DNA from: Citromicrobium bathyomarinum
Lineage (GTDB): Bacteria; Pseudomonadota; Alphaproteobacteria; Sphingomonadales; Sphingomonadaceae
DNA length: 64,000 nt
Assembly (NCBI GenBank): GCA_001306305.2
Contig: CP155577.1
Coordinates: 1,240,001-1,304,000 of the forward strand
Direction: 5' to 3'
The notes under the pieces are model-generated. The model saw nothing but the letters and a program-made list of their open reading frames with translations, was not told the DNA's origin and ran no database searches. Each line of letters begins with the position of its first letter. Positions within the stretch are counted from its first letter, which is position 1. This document shows positions 43,153-52,900 of the stretch, one piece after another. The position numbers and the translations under genes were made by a program.

Positions 43153-43859
43153 AATCGCTCGTCCTCGCCATCCAGTTCATGACGCGCGTGCCGCTGCCTG
43201 CGGTCGACGCGGACATGCGCGATATGGCGGGCGCGATGCGCTGGTTTCCGCTGACAGGCGTGATCGTGGGGCTGGCGGTGTGGGGCGCGGTTTGGGCGGG
43301 CGGATTGGTCGATCCGCTGGTCGCGGGCGCGGCGGGGCTTATCGTCTGGGCGGCGATCACCGGCGCGCTTCACCTCGATGGCCTGGGCGACGTGGCCGAC
43401 GCATCGGGCGGGGCGCACAAGGACGCCAGTCGGATCTCGGAGATACTTGCCGATCCGCATATCGGCAGTTTCGGAGTGGTCGCCATCGGCTTGCAGCTGT
43501 GCGCCAAGTTTGCGCTGCTTTCGGGGCTTTCGAGAGGGAGCGATTTCTGGGTGTTGCCCGCGATCTGTTGCATCGCCCGGCTGGGCCCTCTGCTGTGGGC
43601 CAAGTGTTTGCCGCCGCTGCATGAGGGTATGGGGACCCAGTTCGCGAGCGCGCTGCGCTGGTACGACCTGACAGGCTGGATCATTATCGCCGCGGTCCTG
43701 TGCTGGCTTGCGCCCGCATTCCTGGTGGCGGCTCCTGCGATAGGGTTGTGGGCGCTCTGGGTCCGTTCGCGCCTGGGCGGCATATCGGGCGATAGCCACG
43801 GCGCGGGGATCGAAATCGTCGAGAGCGTGCTGCTGCTCGCCTGGCTCGCCGCATCATGA
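43149..43859 (+). CDS. cobS: Adenosylcobinamide-GDP ribazoletransferase (cobalamin synthase)
   Basis: 236-aa integral membrane enzyme (CobV in Pseudomonas nomenclature) that joins adenosylcobinamide-GDP with alpha-ribazole. ATG 43149 overlaps the cobC stop; the frame is open further upstream within cobC but the family starts at AIQFMTRVPLP. The conserved metal-site stretch is HLDGLGDVADAS followed by G-G and later DPHIGSFGVVAIG. About six helices follow. It ends in a 4-bp overlap with cobD. Confidence 0.95.
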   Translation: MKSLVLAIQFMTRVPLPAVDADMRDMAGAMRWFPLTGVIVGLAVWGAVWAGGLVDPLVAGAAGLIVWAAITGALHLDGLGDVADASGGAHKDASRISEILADPHIGSFGVVAIGLQLCAKFALLSGLSRGSDFWVLPAICCIARLGPLLWAKCLPPLHEGMGTQFASALRWYDLTGWIIIAAVLCWLAPAFLVAAPAIGLWALWVRSRLGGISGDSHGAGIEIVESVLLLAWLAAS

Positions 43860-44839
43860 GCGGCGCGTTCGACTGGCATGGCGGCAGGCTCGACGCGGCC
43901 TGCGCGCATTTCGGTGGAGCGCGGGAAGAGTGGCTCGACCTGTCGACCGGGATCAATCCGTACCCCTGGCCGGTGCCGGTCGATCTGGCGCCCGACTGGC
44001 ATGCTCTGCCCGATCCTTCCGCACTGGCCCGGCTGGAGGGCGTGGCCGCGCAGTATTTCTGCGTCGATCCCTCGCTCTGCTGCGCGGTGCCGGGCAGCGA
44101 GATCGGGTTGCGGCTGATTGCCGCGATCCTTGGCTTGCCGGGGGGCTATATCGAGCCGACCTATCGCACGCACGCCGCGATGTTCGCGCAGGCGCAGGCG
44201 GTGAAAGCTCCACGCGCCGACGACTTGGCGAATGCTCTCGTCATCGCCAATCCCAACAACCCCGATGGCCGCGTCACACCACCCGAGATGCTGCGCGAAT
44301 GGCTCGCGCTGCAGGAGACGGCGGGCGGCTGGCTGATCGTGGACGAGGCTTTCGTGGACACCATGCCGCAGATCAGCATCGCGGCGCAAGTCGACCCCGC
44401 GCGCCGACTGATCGTGCTGCGATCCTTCGGCAAGTTCTTCGGGCTGGCGGGCGTGCGGCTGGGCTTCGCGATCGCGCCGCCGGACGTCATCTCCGCACTG
44501 CGCAATCTGCTGGGCGACTGGCCCTTATCGGGCGCGGCACTCGCAATCGGTGAACGCGCCTATGCCGATAGAGCTTGGATCGACGCGACGCGCACCGCGC
44601 TTGCCACGCGCGCCGCGCAGTTCGACCGCATTCTGTCGCACCATGGCATGGCTCCGCAGGGCGCCTCGCCGCTGTTCCGGCTCGTCCGCGCTGAAAACGC
44701 GGGCGCGCTGTTCGATCGCCTCGCCCGACATCATATCCTGACGCGACCCTTCGCCGATCGCCCGGACTGGCTCCGCTTCGGCGTCCCGGCCGACGAAGCG
44801 CAGATGCAGCGCGTTGCTAGGGCGCCGGGCGATGGCTGA
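43856..44839 (+). CDS. cobD: Threonine-phosphate decarboxylase / CobC-like aminotransferase
   Basis: 327-aa fold-type I PLP enzyme that makes (R)-1-aminopropan-2-ol phosphate, the linker of the nucleotide loop. Landmarks are WLDLSTGINPYPWPVP, VPGSEIGLRLI, IANPNNPDGR, VDEAFVD and the PLP lysine in SFGKFFGLAGVRLGF. ATG 43856 overlaps cobS; its end overlaps cbiB by 8 bp. Histidinol-phosphate aminotransferases are the nearest relatives, but the INPYP start and the operon place it in B12 synthesis. Confidence 0.93.
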   Translation: MSGAFDWHGGRLDAACAHFGGAREEWLDLSTGINPYPWPVPVDLAPDWHALPDPSALARLEGVAAQYFCVDPSLCCAVPGSEIGLRLIAAILGLPGGYIEPTYRTHAAMFAQAQAVKAPRADDLANALVIANPNNPDGRVTPPEMLREWLALQETAGGWLIVDEAFVDTMPQISIAAQVDPARRLIVLRSFGKFFGLAGVRLGFAIAPPDVISALRNLLGDWPLSGAALAIGERAYADRAWIDATRTALATRAAQFDRILSHHGMAPQGASPLFRLVRAENAGALFDRLARHHILTRPFADRPDWLRFGVPADEAQMQRVARAPGDG

Positions 44840-45767
44840 TCCGGTGCTCGCCGCAGCGATGGCCCTGGATGCGGCGTTCGGCTGGCCCGGCTGGCTCTAC
44901 CGGCGCGTGGGCCATCCGGTCGGAGGGTTTGCGCGGATCATCTCGGCTGGCGCGGAGATGCTCAACCGCCCCCAGTACAGCGCATCGCAACGACGGCTCG
45001 GGGGGATCGCGACCTTGCTCGCGGTCGTGACGACTGCCGGTCTGATCGCGTGGGCCGCGCAAGCCATCGTCCGGCAGATGCTGGGCGACAACGGCTGGCT
45101 AGTCGTCGCGCTCCTCGCCTTTCCCGCCATCGCCCAGCGCAGCCTGATCGACCATGTGCGTGCGGTGTCTAGCGCGCTCGCCACCGGCGATCTTACTGCC
45201 GCGCGGCAGGCGGTGGCGATGATCGTGGGCCGCGATACCGCAGCGCTGGACGAGGCCGGCGTGGCGCGCGCGGCGATCGAGAGCCTCGCGGAAAGCTTTT
45301 GCGACGGAGTGATCGCGCCCATCTTCTGGTTCGCGGTCCTGGGCCTGCCCGGCATCTGGATGTTCAAGGCAATCAACACCGCCGACAGCATGATCGGCCA
45401 TATCGAGGAGCCGTGGCGCGATTTCGGTTGGGCGGCTGCGCGGATCGACGATGTCGCGAATTTCCTGCCCGCACGCCTCGCCGCGATCTTGATCTGCCTC
45501 GCCGGGCTTGGCGGCTGGCGGATCATGTGGCGCGACCATGCGCGCCACGCATCTCCCAATGCGGGTTGGCCCGAAGCGGCGATGGCAGGCGCGCTTGGCG
45601 TTCGCCTTGCCGGACCGATCAGCTACGACGGGGTCGGGCATGACACGCCCTTCATCGGCAGCGGCGGCGAGGCGACGCCCGGCGATCTCCGCAGGGCGAT
45701 CCGGATCGTCTCGCTCGCCTGGGTTATCACCTTCTTGATTGCGGGAGCATTTGCATGGCTGGCCTGA
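44832..45767 (+). CDS. cbiB: Adenosylcobinamide-phosphate synthase
   Basis: 311-aa integral membrane enzyme (CobD in Pseudomonas nomenclature) that attaches the aminopropanol phosphate arm to adenosylcobyric acid. Landmarks are RRVGHPVGGFARII near the N-terminus, GRDTAALDEAGVARAAIESL, ESFCDGVIAPIFWF and KAINTADSMIGH, with four to five helices. The ATG at 44832 lies inside the end of cobD, and cobQ begins 13 bp before its stop. CobQ makes its substrate and CobP acts on its product, consistent with the gene order. Confidence 0.95.
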   Translation: MADPVLAAAMALDAAFGWPGWLYRRVGHPVGGFARIISAGAEMLNRPQYSASQRRLGGIATLLAVVTTAGLIAWAAQAIVRQMLGDNGWLVVALLAFPAIAQRSLIDHVRAVSSALATGDLTAARQAVAMIVGRDTAALDEAGVARAAIESLAESFCDGVIAPIFWFAVLGLPGIWMFKAINTADSMIGHIEEPWRDFGWAAARIDDVANFLPARLAAILICLAGLGGWRIMWRDHARHASPNAGWPEAAMAGALGVRLAGPISYDGVGHDTPFIGSGGEATPGDLRRAIRIVSLAWVITFLIAGAFAWLA

Positions 45768-47212
45768 TGCTGCAGGGGACAGGCTCCGACGTGGGCAAGT
45801 CGGTGCTGGTGGCGGGCCTGTGCCGCGCGCTCGCCAATCGCGGGATCGCGGTGCTGCCGTTCAAGCCGCAGAATATGTCCAACAATGCCGCCGTCACGCC
45901 CGAAGGCGGCGAGATCGGGCGCGCACAGGCATTGCAGGCGGTGGCCGCGCGGGCGGAGCTGCATGTCGACATGAACCCCGTGCTGCTCAAGCCGCAGGCG
46001 GACCATACCTCGCAGGTCGTGGTCCATGGCAGGATGCGCGGCACGCTGGGTTCGGGATCGTTCAGGCAGGCGCGGGGTGCCCTGCTGGGCGAAGTGATGG
46101 AGAGCTATCGTCGCCTTTCGGCGCGGTGCGATATCGTGGTCGTCGAAGGCGCCGGATCGCCCGCGGAGATCAATCTGCGCGCGGGCGACATCGCTAACAT
46201 GGGCTTTGCGCGCGCCGCCGAGGTCCCGGTCGTGCTGGTCGGCGATATCGACCGCGGCGGCGTGATCGCGGCGCTGGCCGGAACGCGCGCCGTGATCGAC
46301 CCTGCCGATGCGGCGACGATCCGCGGCTTCATCGTCAACAAATTCCGCGGCGACCCCGCGCTATTCACCGATGGCTATGCCGCTATCGAGCAACTGACCC
46401 GATGGCGCGGCTATGGTGTGGTTCCGTGGCTCGCCAAGGCACATCATTTGCCGAGCGAGGATGCGGTTGTCCTCGAACGCGCAGCCGCCGCCAGTTCCGG
46501 CCCGAAACGCATCGCCTGCCCGATCCTGCCGCGCATCGCCAATTTCGACGATCTCGATGCGCTGAAATCCGAACCCTCGGTCGAACTCGTGATGGTGCCG
46601 CCCGATGCGCCGATCCCGGTGGTCGATATGATCGTGCTGCCCGGCTCCAAGGCGACCATCGCCGACCTTGCGTTCATCCGCGAACAGGGCTGGGACATCG
46701 ACATTATCGCCCACCACCGGCGCGGAGGCACGGTGCTGGGGATTTGCGGCGGCTACCAGATGCTGGGCCGCTCGATCGACGATCCGCGCGGCATCGAAGG
46801 CGCGGCGGGGCGAGCGGACGGGCTCGGCCTGCTCGACGTGGAAACCGTGCTGACCGGCGACAAGCGGGTCAGCCAGGTGCAGGGCAGGGCGCTCGACGCC
46901 GAGTTTGCCGGTTACGAGATCCACATCGGCCAGACCACCGGCACTGATACGACGCGCCCCTTTGCCATGCTGGGCGAAGGCCATGCAGACGGAGCGCAGA
47001 GTGCCGACGGCACGGTGATGGGGACCTATTGCCACGGATTGCTGGAATCGGGCCCCTTGCGCCGCGCGCTGCTGGCGAAGATCGACGCTCCCTCGCACGC
47101 GCAGCCGCATGCGGACCGGGTCGACGCGGCGCTGGAGGATATCGCGGCCACGCTGGAAGAGGCGCTCGACGTCGACGGTCTCATCGCGCTGGCAAGGGAG
47201 AACGCCATATGA
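45755..47212 (+). CDS. cobQ: Adenosylcobyric acid synthase (glutamine-hydrolysing)
   Basis: 485-aa enzyme that amidates positions b, d, e and g of adenosylcobyrinic acid a,c-diamide. The N-terminal P-loop-like segment is LQGTGSDVGKSVLVAGLCR, followed by FKPQNMSNNAAV and the VEGAGSPAEINL stretch. The glutaminase domain has LPGSKATIADL and the nucleophile in GICGGYQMLG, plus a late histidine in GTYCHGLLES. Length is normal. It overlaps cbiB by 13 bp and cobP by 4 bp. Confidence 0.96.
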   Translation: MAGLMLQGTGSDVGKSVLVAGLCRALANRGIAVLPFKPQNMSNNAAVTPEGGEIGRAQALQAVAARAELHVDMNPVLLKPQADHTSQVVVHGRMRGTLGSGSFRQARGALLGEVMESYRRLSARCDIVVVEGAGSPAEINLRAGDIANMGFARAAEVPVVLVGDIDRGGVIAALAGTRAVIDPADAATIRGFIVNKFRGDPALFTDGYAAIEQLTRWRGYGVVPWLAKAHHLPSEDAVVLERAAAASSGPKRIACPILPRIANFDDLDALKSEPSVELVMVPPDAPIPVVDMIVLPGSKATIADLAFIREQGWDIDIIAHHRRGGTVLGICGGYQMLGRSIDDPRGIEGAAGRADGLGLLDVETVLTGDKRVSQVQGRALDAEFAGYEIHIGQTTGTDTTRPFAMLGEGHADGAQSADGTVMGTYCHGLLESGPLRRALLAKIDAPSHAQPHADRVDAALEDIAATLEEALDVDGLIALARENAI

Positions 47213-47712
47213 CGAGCCTGCTGGTCTTAGGAGGCGCGCGCTCGGGCAAAAGCCGGTACGCGCAGCAACGCAGCGAAGCGATCGACGGACGCCTTGCCTA
47301 TATCGCGACGGCGGAAGCGCGCGACGACGAGATGCACCAGCGGATTGACCGTCACCGCGCAGATCGCGGCGAACGGTGGTTCACCATCGAAGCTCCGCTC
47401 GACCTGCCGGCCGCGATCGCGGAGGCGGATGCAAAGGCCGATGCAATCCTCGTCGATTGCCTGACGCTGTGGCTGTCCAACCTCATCCTCGCCGATCGGC
47501 CGGTGCCGGTCGATGCGCTCGAGCGTGCGATCGGCGAATGCCGTCATCCGATCGCCCTGGTCGCGAACGAGGTCGGCTTTGGCATCGTGCCGGACAATGC
47601 CCTTGCCCGCCGCTTCCGGGACGAAGCGGGGAGGCTCAACCAGCGGATTGCCGGCGTCGTGGACGAAGTCGTCCTGGTGGCGGCGGGGCTGCCGCTATCT
47701 CTGAAAGCATGA
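47209..47712 (+). CDS. cobP: Adenosylcobinamide kinase / guanylyltransferase
   Basis: 167-aa bifunctional enzyme (CobU in Salmonella nomenclature) that phosphorylates adenosylcobinamide and adds GMP. The P-loop is GGARSGKSRYAQ near residue 8; the guanylylation histidine region is RIDRHRADRG; then VDCLTLWLSN and VANEVGFGIVP. It is the last gene of the rightward cobalamin operon, with its ATG overlapping the cobQ stop. The 228 bp that follow up to the converging galE hold no gene or clear terminator that I can support. Confidence 0.95.
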   Translation: MTSLLVLGGARSGKSRYAQQRSEAIDGRLAYIATAEARDDEMHQRIDRHRADRGERWFTIEAPLDLPAAIAEADAKADAILVDCLTLWLSNLILADRPVPVDALERAIGECRHPIALVANEVGFGIVPDNALARRFRDEAGRLNQRIAGVVDEVVLVAAGLPLSLKA

Positions 47713-47940
47713 GTCGCCAATGGCGTATTTCCGGCCGGGGAAAGGCTACCTCACAGGCCGTGTTGTATAACCAGCGGGCATCGTAGTCGGAAAATGGCGG
47801 AGACGAAGCGGTTCTGCCTTCTCGTCCAAGTATGTTCTACGCAGGGTCACTCAAGCCGATGCGCTCGATATTTCATTTTGGTCGCTTCGGTCGACGGCAC
47901 TGCGGGCCGACGTGTTGCGCGGTGTCAGGTCTTGAAGCCG

Positions 47941-48963
47941 CTAGGAGGTGCGCAATTCGGTGAGTCTCTTTTCCCACATCAGCGCATGTTCGATGATCTT
48001 GTCGAGATTGTCGTAACGCGGCGTCCACGGAACGGTCGCGCGCAGCAGCGAACTGTCGGCGACGAGCATTGCCGGGTCGCCCGCGCGGCGCTCGCCAAAG
48101 ACGCGTTCGATCTGGCCTCCCGTCACCCGGTCGACCGCGTCGAGCACTTCGAGCACGGAGAACCCGCGTCCGTAGCCGCAATTCATCGTCATCGACCGTT
48201 CCGGCTCGGCGATCAGCGCATCGAGCGCCAGCACATGCGCTGCGGCCAGATCGCTGACATGGATATAGTCGCGCACGCCGGTGCCGTCGGGCGTGTCGTA
48301 ATCGGTCCCGAACACGCTCACCGCATCGCGCTTGCCCAGCGCGGCTTCGACAGCGACCTTGATCAGGTGTGTCGCTCCCGCGGTCGACTGCCCCGTGCGC
48401 GCTTGCGGATCGGCCCCGGCCACGTTGAAATAGCGCAGCGCGCAGAAGTTGATCGGATGGGCATGGGCGGTATCCGCGAGCATCTGCTCGGTCATCAGCT
48501 TGGACCAGCCATAGGGGTTGATCGGCACGGTCGGCGTCTGCTCCGTCACCGGCGAGACATCGGGCACGCCGTATGTGGCGGCAGTGGAGCTGAACAGGAT
48601 ATGCGGCACGCCAGCCGCCACCGCAGCCTCGATCAGGCCACGGCTCTTCACCGTATTGTTTTCGTAATACCACAATGGCTTGGCGACCGATTCAGGCACG
48701 ATGATCGAGCCTGCAAAGTGCATTACTGCGCCTTTGCCATCGCCCATGCCCTGTTCGGCAAAGACACGTGCAAGCAGATCGCGGTCGGCGATATCACCTT
48801 CGTAGAAAGGGACGTCCTCAGGTACCGCGAAGCGGAAGCCGGTCGAAAGGTTGTCGATCACCACCACCGGGCGGCCGGCGTCGCGCAGCGCGTGAACGGC
48901 GTGGCTACCGATATAGCCTGCACCGCCGGTTACGAGGGCGGGGCTTTTATCCATTCTCTCCAT
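47941..48963 (-). CDS. galE: UDP-glucose 4-epimerase
   Basis: 340-aa extended SDR enzyme that interconverts UDP-glucose and UDP-galactose. The NAD loop is TGGAGYIGSH, the catalytic Ser region is LFSSTAATYG, and the Y-x-x-x-K pair is in NPYGWSKLM; FCALRYFNVAGADP and DYIHVSDLAAAH also match GalE. Two in-frame ATGs (48963 and 48954) are possible starts. It converges on the cobalamin operon but in role belongs with the polysaccharide genes further right, supplying galactose-type precursors. Upstream lies a long non-coding interval. Confidence 0.94.
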   Translation of the reverse strand: MERMDKSPALVTGGAGYIGSHAVHALRDAGRPVVVIDNLSTGFRFAVPEDVPFYEGDIADRDLLARVFAEQGMGDGKGAVMHFAGSIIVPESVAKPLWYYENNTVKSRGLIEAAVAAGVPHILFSSTAATYGVPDVSPVTEQTPTVPINPYGWSKLMTEQMLADTAHAHPINFCALRYFNVAGADPQARTGQSTAGATHLIKVAVEAALGKRDAVSVFGTDYDTPDGTGVRDYIHVSDLAAAHVLALDALIAEPERSMTMNCGYGRGFSVLEVLDAVDRVTGGQIERVFGERRAGDPAMLVADSSLLRATVPWTPRYDNLDKIIEHALMWEKRLTELRTS

Positions 48964-49487
48964 GGGTTCTCAAATACGTCCACTTGGGATCAGATCAAGC
49001 GAAGCCTCTATTCACAATACCTATGCAGATTCGTTAATTCATCGCGGTCGGTTTGTTTCAACCATTCTCATCTTTCTCGACCGTCACGCTCCGCTATGCC
49101 GATTTCGGGCGCGATGCGGGTTCGGGCTTCAATCCGGGGGTCGATGGTGCCTCGAGGGCTTGCAATTGATTGTTTTTAAGGGATGGTTTACCATCTTTCC
49201 TCGAAACCGGAGCGCTACGCAGCGGGTCTTTCCAAGCGAGGCCAGATATCTTCTGACTTGCGAATTGAATCTCAATTACTGTGCTGCCTGGGACTCTTAC
49301 GCGCTCGGGACAGAGCGATTTCTTGAATGCCACTATTTGGAAAAATCGGCGTGAGGCGGCTATTGGAAGAAGAGGACCGCGCGCGTTCGTAGACCTTAGC
49401 ATCGGGGGGCTTGCTGAAGGTCCTCGCTTAATGGTTCGGAAACCGCTGCCCTGTACCAATCTAGAAGACCTAAAGTTTGGAAATACC
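48964..49487. other. 524-bp intergenic region between galE and the GAF gene
   Basis: No protein gene is supported here. The stretch is visibly richer in A+T than the flanking genes and should hold the divergent promoters. Two dyads stand out: GATGGT-TT-ACCATC at 49182-49195 and AATTGA-ATC-TCAATT at 49263-49277. Either could be a regulator site. The first is followed by TTTCC but its loop is too small for a convincing terminator. Confidence 0.5.
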
Positions 49488-49982
49488 ATGGAAGATCGTG
49501 AAAAAAAGCGCCTGCAGACGCTCCACGGCTACCGTTTGCTCGACACCCCGCCCGAGCCGGAATTCGATGATGTCGTAAGGCGGGCCGCAGAGCGCTTCGG
49601 CACCCCGATTGCGCTCATGTCGCTGGTCGACGCCGACAGGCAGTGGTTCAAGGCGAAGGTCGGCCTCGATGTCGACGAGACGCCGCGCTCGGTCGCATTC
49701 TGTGCCTATGCCATTCAGGGCGATGACGTGATGGTGGTGGAAGATGCCAGGGACGACGAGCGTTTCAGCCGCAATCCTCTGGTCCTCGATGATCCATCGA
49801 TCCGCTTCTACGCGGGCGCTCCGGTGACCGCAGAAGGTGGAGACAAGCTGGGCACGATCTGCATCATCGATCGCAGGCCGAGGCATGATTTCAGCGAGGC
49901 GGACAGGGAAGCCCTGACCAAACTGGCGGCTGAAGTCAGCCGGATGCTGGGATCGGCCAAAGAAATGGCCCGCACTGGCTAG
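49488..49982 (+). CDS. GAF-domain protein
   Basis: 164-aa soluble protein that is almost only a GAF domain. The start MEDREKKRLQTLHGYRLLDT at 49488 matches how this family begins; upstream open frame is non-coding. Typical segments are LDTPPEPEFDDVVRRAAERF, IALMSLVDADRQWFKAKVGLD, AFCAYAI and FYAGAPVTAEGGDKLGTICI. Such stand-alone GAF modules often precede sensor kinases or cyclases. It ends 3 bp before a large hybrid kinase and probably works with it as a ligand- or redox-sensing partner (inference). No chromophore cysteine of the bilin type is evident; the AFCAYAI cysteine is common in this GAF group. Confidence 0.85.
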   Translation: MEDREKKRLQTLHGYRLLDTPPEPEFDDVVRRAAERFGTPIALMSLVDADRQWFKAKVGLDVDETPRSVAFCAYAIQGDDVMVVEDARDDERFSRNPLVLDDPSIRFYAGAPVTAEGGDKLGTICIIDRRPRHDFSEADREALTKLAAEVSRMLGSAKEMARTG

Positions 49983-49985
49983 GAC

Positions 49986-52900
49986 ATGAGCGGTAGCGCA
50001 TCCATCCGCGCAGGCGGAGCATCGGGTCCGTTGATTTGGGGCGGGCTGCTGGCCAGGCTCCCGGTGCAAATCCTCGGCCTTGCGCTGGGATATGGCCTGC
50101 TCGGCTGGATCGGCCAGCAGCTGGCACCGCCGCCCGGCTTTGCTTCGCTCATCTGGCCGGCAGCGGGGCTCTCCATCGCGGCTATCACTGCTCTGGGCTA
50201 CCGTGTCTGGCCGGGCGTGTTTTTAGGCGCGTGGTGCGTCAATGCACTCGCGGCTGGTTCGGGCGAGCTTCAAGCCGATGTGACCGTGGCGCTCGATGCC
50301 ACTTTGATCGCGACCGGGTCGACCCTGCAGGCCCTTCTGGGGGCTTACTGGATAAGGAGCCGCGCGGGTTTCCCGCTCAAGCTGGAGGGGCCGCGAGAAC
50401 TCGTGCGGCTTCTCCTGTTGGTCGGCCCGTTCACCTGTCTTGTCGGCGCCACCTTCGGAACGGCGACGCTCTTCGCGAGCGGCGTCGTGGCGCAGAGCAA
50501 CCTGATCAACTTCTGGCTGCGCTGGTGGGGCGGCGACATGGGCGGCGTTCTGATTGTCGTCCCGCTTCTGTTCCTCGCACCCTGGAGTCGTGGCGCGATC
50601 CATTGGCGGGGGCAGAGGCTCGCGCCATTCTCGACCGTGGCTTTTATCGCCATTCTGGTGCTGTTGTTCGCGACCTTGGCCGCGTGGCGTCTGAACATGG
50701 AGGCGGCCTACGAACGCAGCCAGACGTCGTTCGAATCGCTTGCGGCAGATAGCCGGCAGGCGCTCGACCATCGTCTGCAATCCTATCGTCAGGCGCTGGA
50801 TGGAGGCGCTGCACTTTTCGAGGCATCCGATGAGGTCACACCGGAGCAATGGCGCATCTATGCCTCGCTCCTCGACCTTCCGCAGACCCTTCCCGGCATC
50901 AGCGGTATCGGTTTCATCGAGCCGGTACGCGCGGGTGAGGAGCAGGCATTTCTCGATAGCCTGGCCGCCAGAGGACGGGATGATCTCGAGATTCATCCGC
51001 TGACCGATCGTGACGAGAGGTTCGTCATCGTGGCGATCGAACCGCTGGTCGACAACATCCAGGCCATCGGCCTCGACATTGCGTTCGAGGATAATCGCCG
51101 AGCTGCAGCAAGCAAGGCGCGCGATACGGGCAAGGCGACGATCACGAGGCGCATCCTCCTCGTGCAGGACGAGACGGAGAGCCCCGGATTTCTGCTGCTG
51201 CGACCTTTGTATAGGCCGGGTTTGCCGACAGATACGGTCGAAGAGCGCCGCTCGGCTTTCGATGGGTGGATCTACGCACCCTTCGTCGGCCCGCGTTTCA
51301 TGTCCGACCTTACGCCAAGTCAGGGAAAGCTGTTCGACATCGCCGTCTACGATGGCGCGCGGCCCGATCCCGAAGAGCTGATTTTCAGCAGCTCCGAAGC
51401 ACCCGCAGGCGATGGGGCGTCCGCTTTTACCGTCCAACGCACGTTCAAGGTAATGGAACAGACTTGGACGGTGGTGTGGACCAGCACTCCAGCGTTCGAG
51501 CGCGGCGTGGTGACGCGTGAGGCCAGTCTCGTACTGATTGGGGGCCTGCTGCTTACGCTCATTTTTGCGGTGTTGCTGTTCAGTGGCTCGCGCCGCGAAG
51601 CCTATATTGGGAGGCTGGTCAAGCAGCGCACCCGCGAGCTTGAGGAGACTGTGGCCGCGCTCGAGGAAAGCGAGCGGCGGTTCGGCGATCTTGCAGGTCT
51701 CTCCCCCGCAGGCATATTCCGAACGGATGCCTATGGGTTCTGCACCTATGTCAACGAAGCGTGGCTCAAGCAAACCGGGCTGGGCGCCTCGCACGCATTG
51801 GGCGCAGGCTGGCTCGATGCGGTGCATCCCGACCTGAGAGATGACGTAAAGCGGGAATGGCTCGATGCCGTGCAGGCCGGTACGGAGTGGCGCTGCAAGC
51901 TACAGTTCTTGAAGCCCGATGATGTTGTCTCATGGGTGGACCTGATCGCCGCCCCCCGGATCGGCGACGATGGCGAAATGCAGGGCTTCATCGGCGTTGC
52001 GATTGATATCACCGAACAGAAGCTGGCGACGGACGCGCTGAAGGAAAGCGAACGGCGTTTCCAGTCGCTGGCGAGCTTTTCTCCAGCAGGCATATTCCGC
52101 ACCGACAGCGCAGGCGTGTGCAACTACGTCAACCCCGCGTGGTGTCAGATGGCCGGCCTGACAGAGGCAGAAGCGATGGGCACGGGCTGGAGCAGGGCCG
52201 TCCACTACGACGATCTGGACGGCTTGCTCCAGCGCTGGGCTGCCGCCGTGGATCGAGGGGAACCATACCGGGGCGAGTTTCGCTGGCTGCATCTGGACGG
52301 TTCGATCGTTTGGGTCGACGCCGTCGCGCAGCCCGAATTCGACGATGACGGAAACGTGCGCGGATATATCGGCGTCGTCATCGACGTCACCGACCGCAAG
52401 CGCTTCGAGAAGGAGATCGCCGAGCGGGACAAGCAGCTGGCCATCCTGGCAGAGAATGCCACCGACGCAGTATTCCGCGTCGAGCTGGACGGAACATGCC
52501 TCTATGCGTCGCCCTCGGCAAAAGACGTGCTGGGCGTGCCGAGCGAGCACTTGATCGGCACCAACGCACTCGATGGCTTTCACCCGGACGATCAGGACCG
52601 AATGTGGTCCTTGTTCGACGATCTGCGTTCCGGTCGGATCAAGCAGATTGTCGCTGCCTACAGGTGGCGATCGACCAAGGATGACGACTATCGCTGGCTG
52701 GAAGCCAATGCGGGGCTGGTCAAAGACCAGCAGAGCGATGAGGCAAAAGAGGTTTCGGTATCTATCCGGGACATTGGCGACCGCAAGAAGATGGAGCTGG
52801 ACCTGGTCGCTGCCCGCCAGAATGCAGAGACTGCCGCGGCTGCCAAAGCCACTTTCCTGGCCAATATGAGCCATGAAATCCGTACGCCGATGAATGGCGT

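Noticed and set aside
47713-47940. Possible gene or terminator between cobP and galE
   Set aside because: No convincing start, motif or stem with T-run was found; treated as empty spacer.
49182-49195. GATGGTTTACCATC as a terminator
   Set aside because: The stem is only 6 bp with a 2-nt centre, and the following T-run is short; listed only as a dyad.
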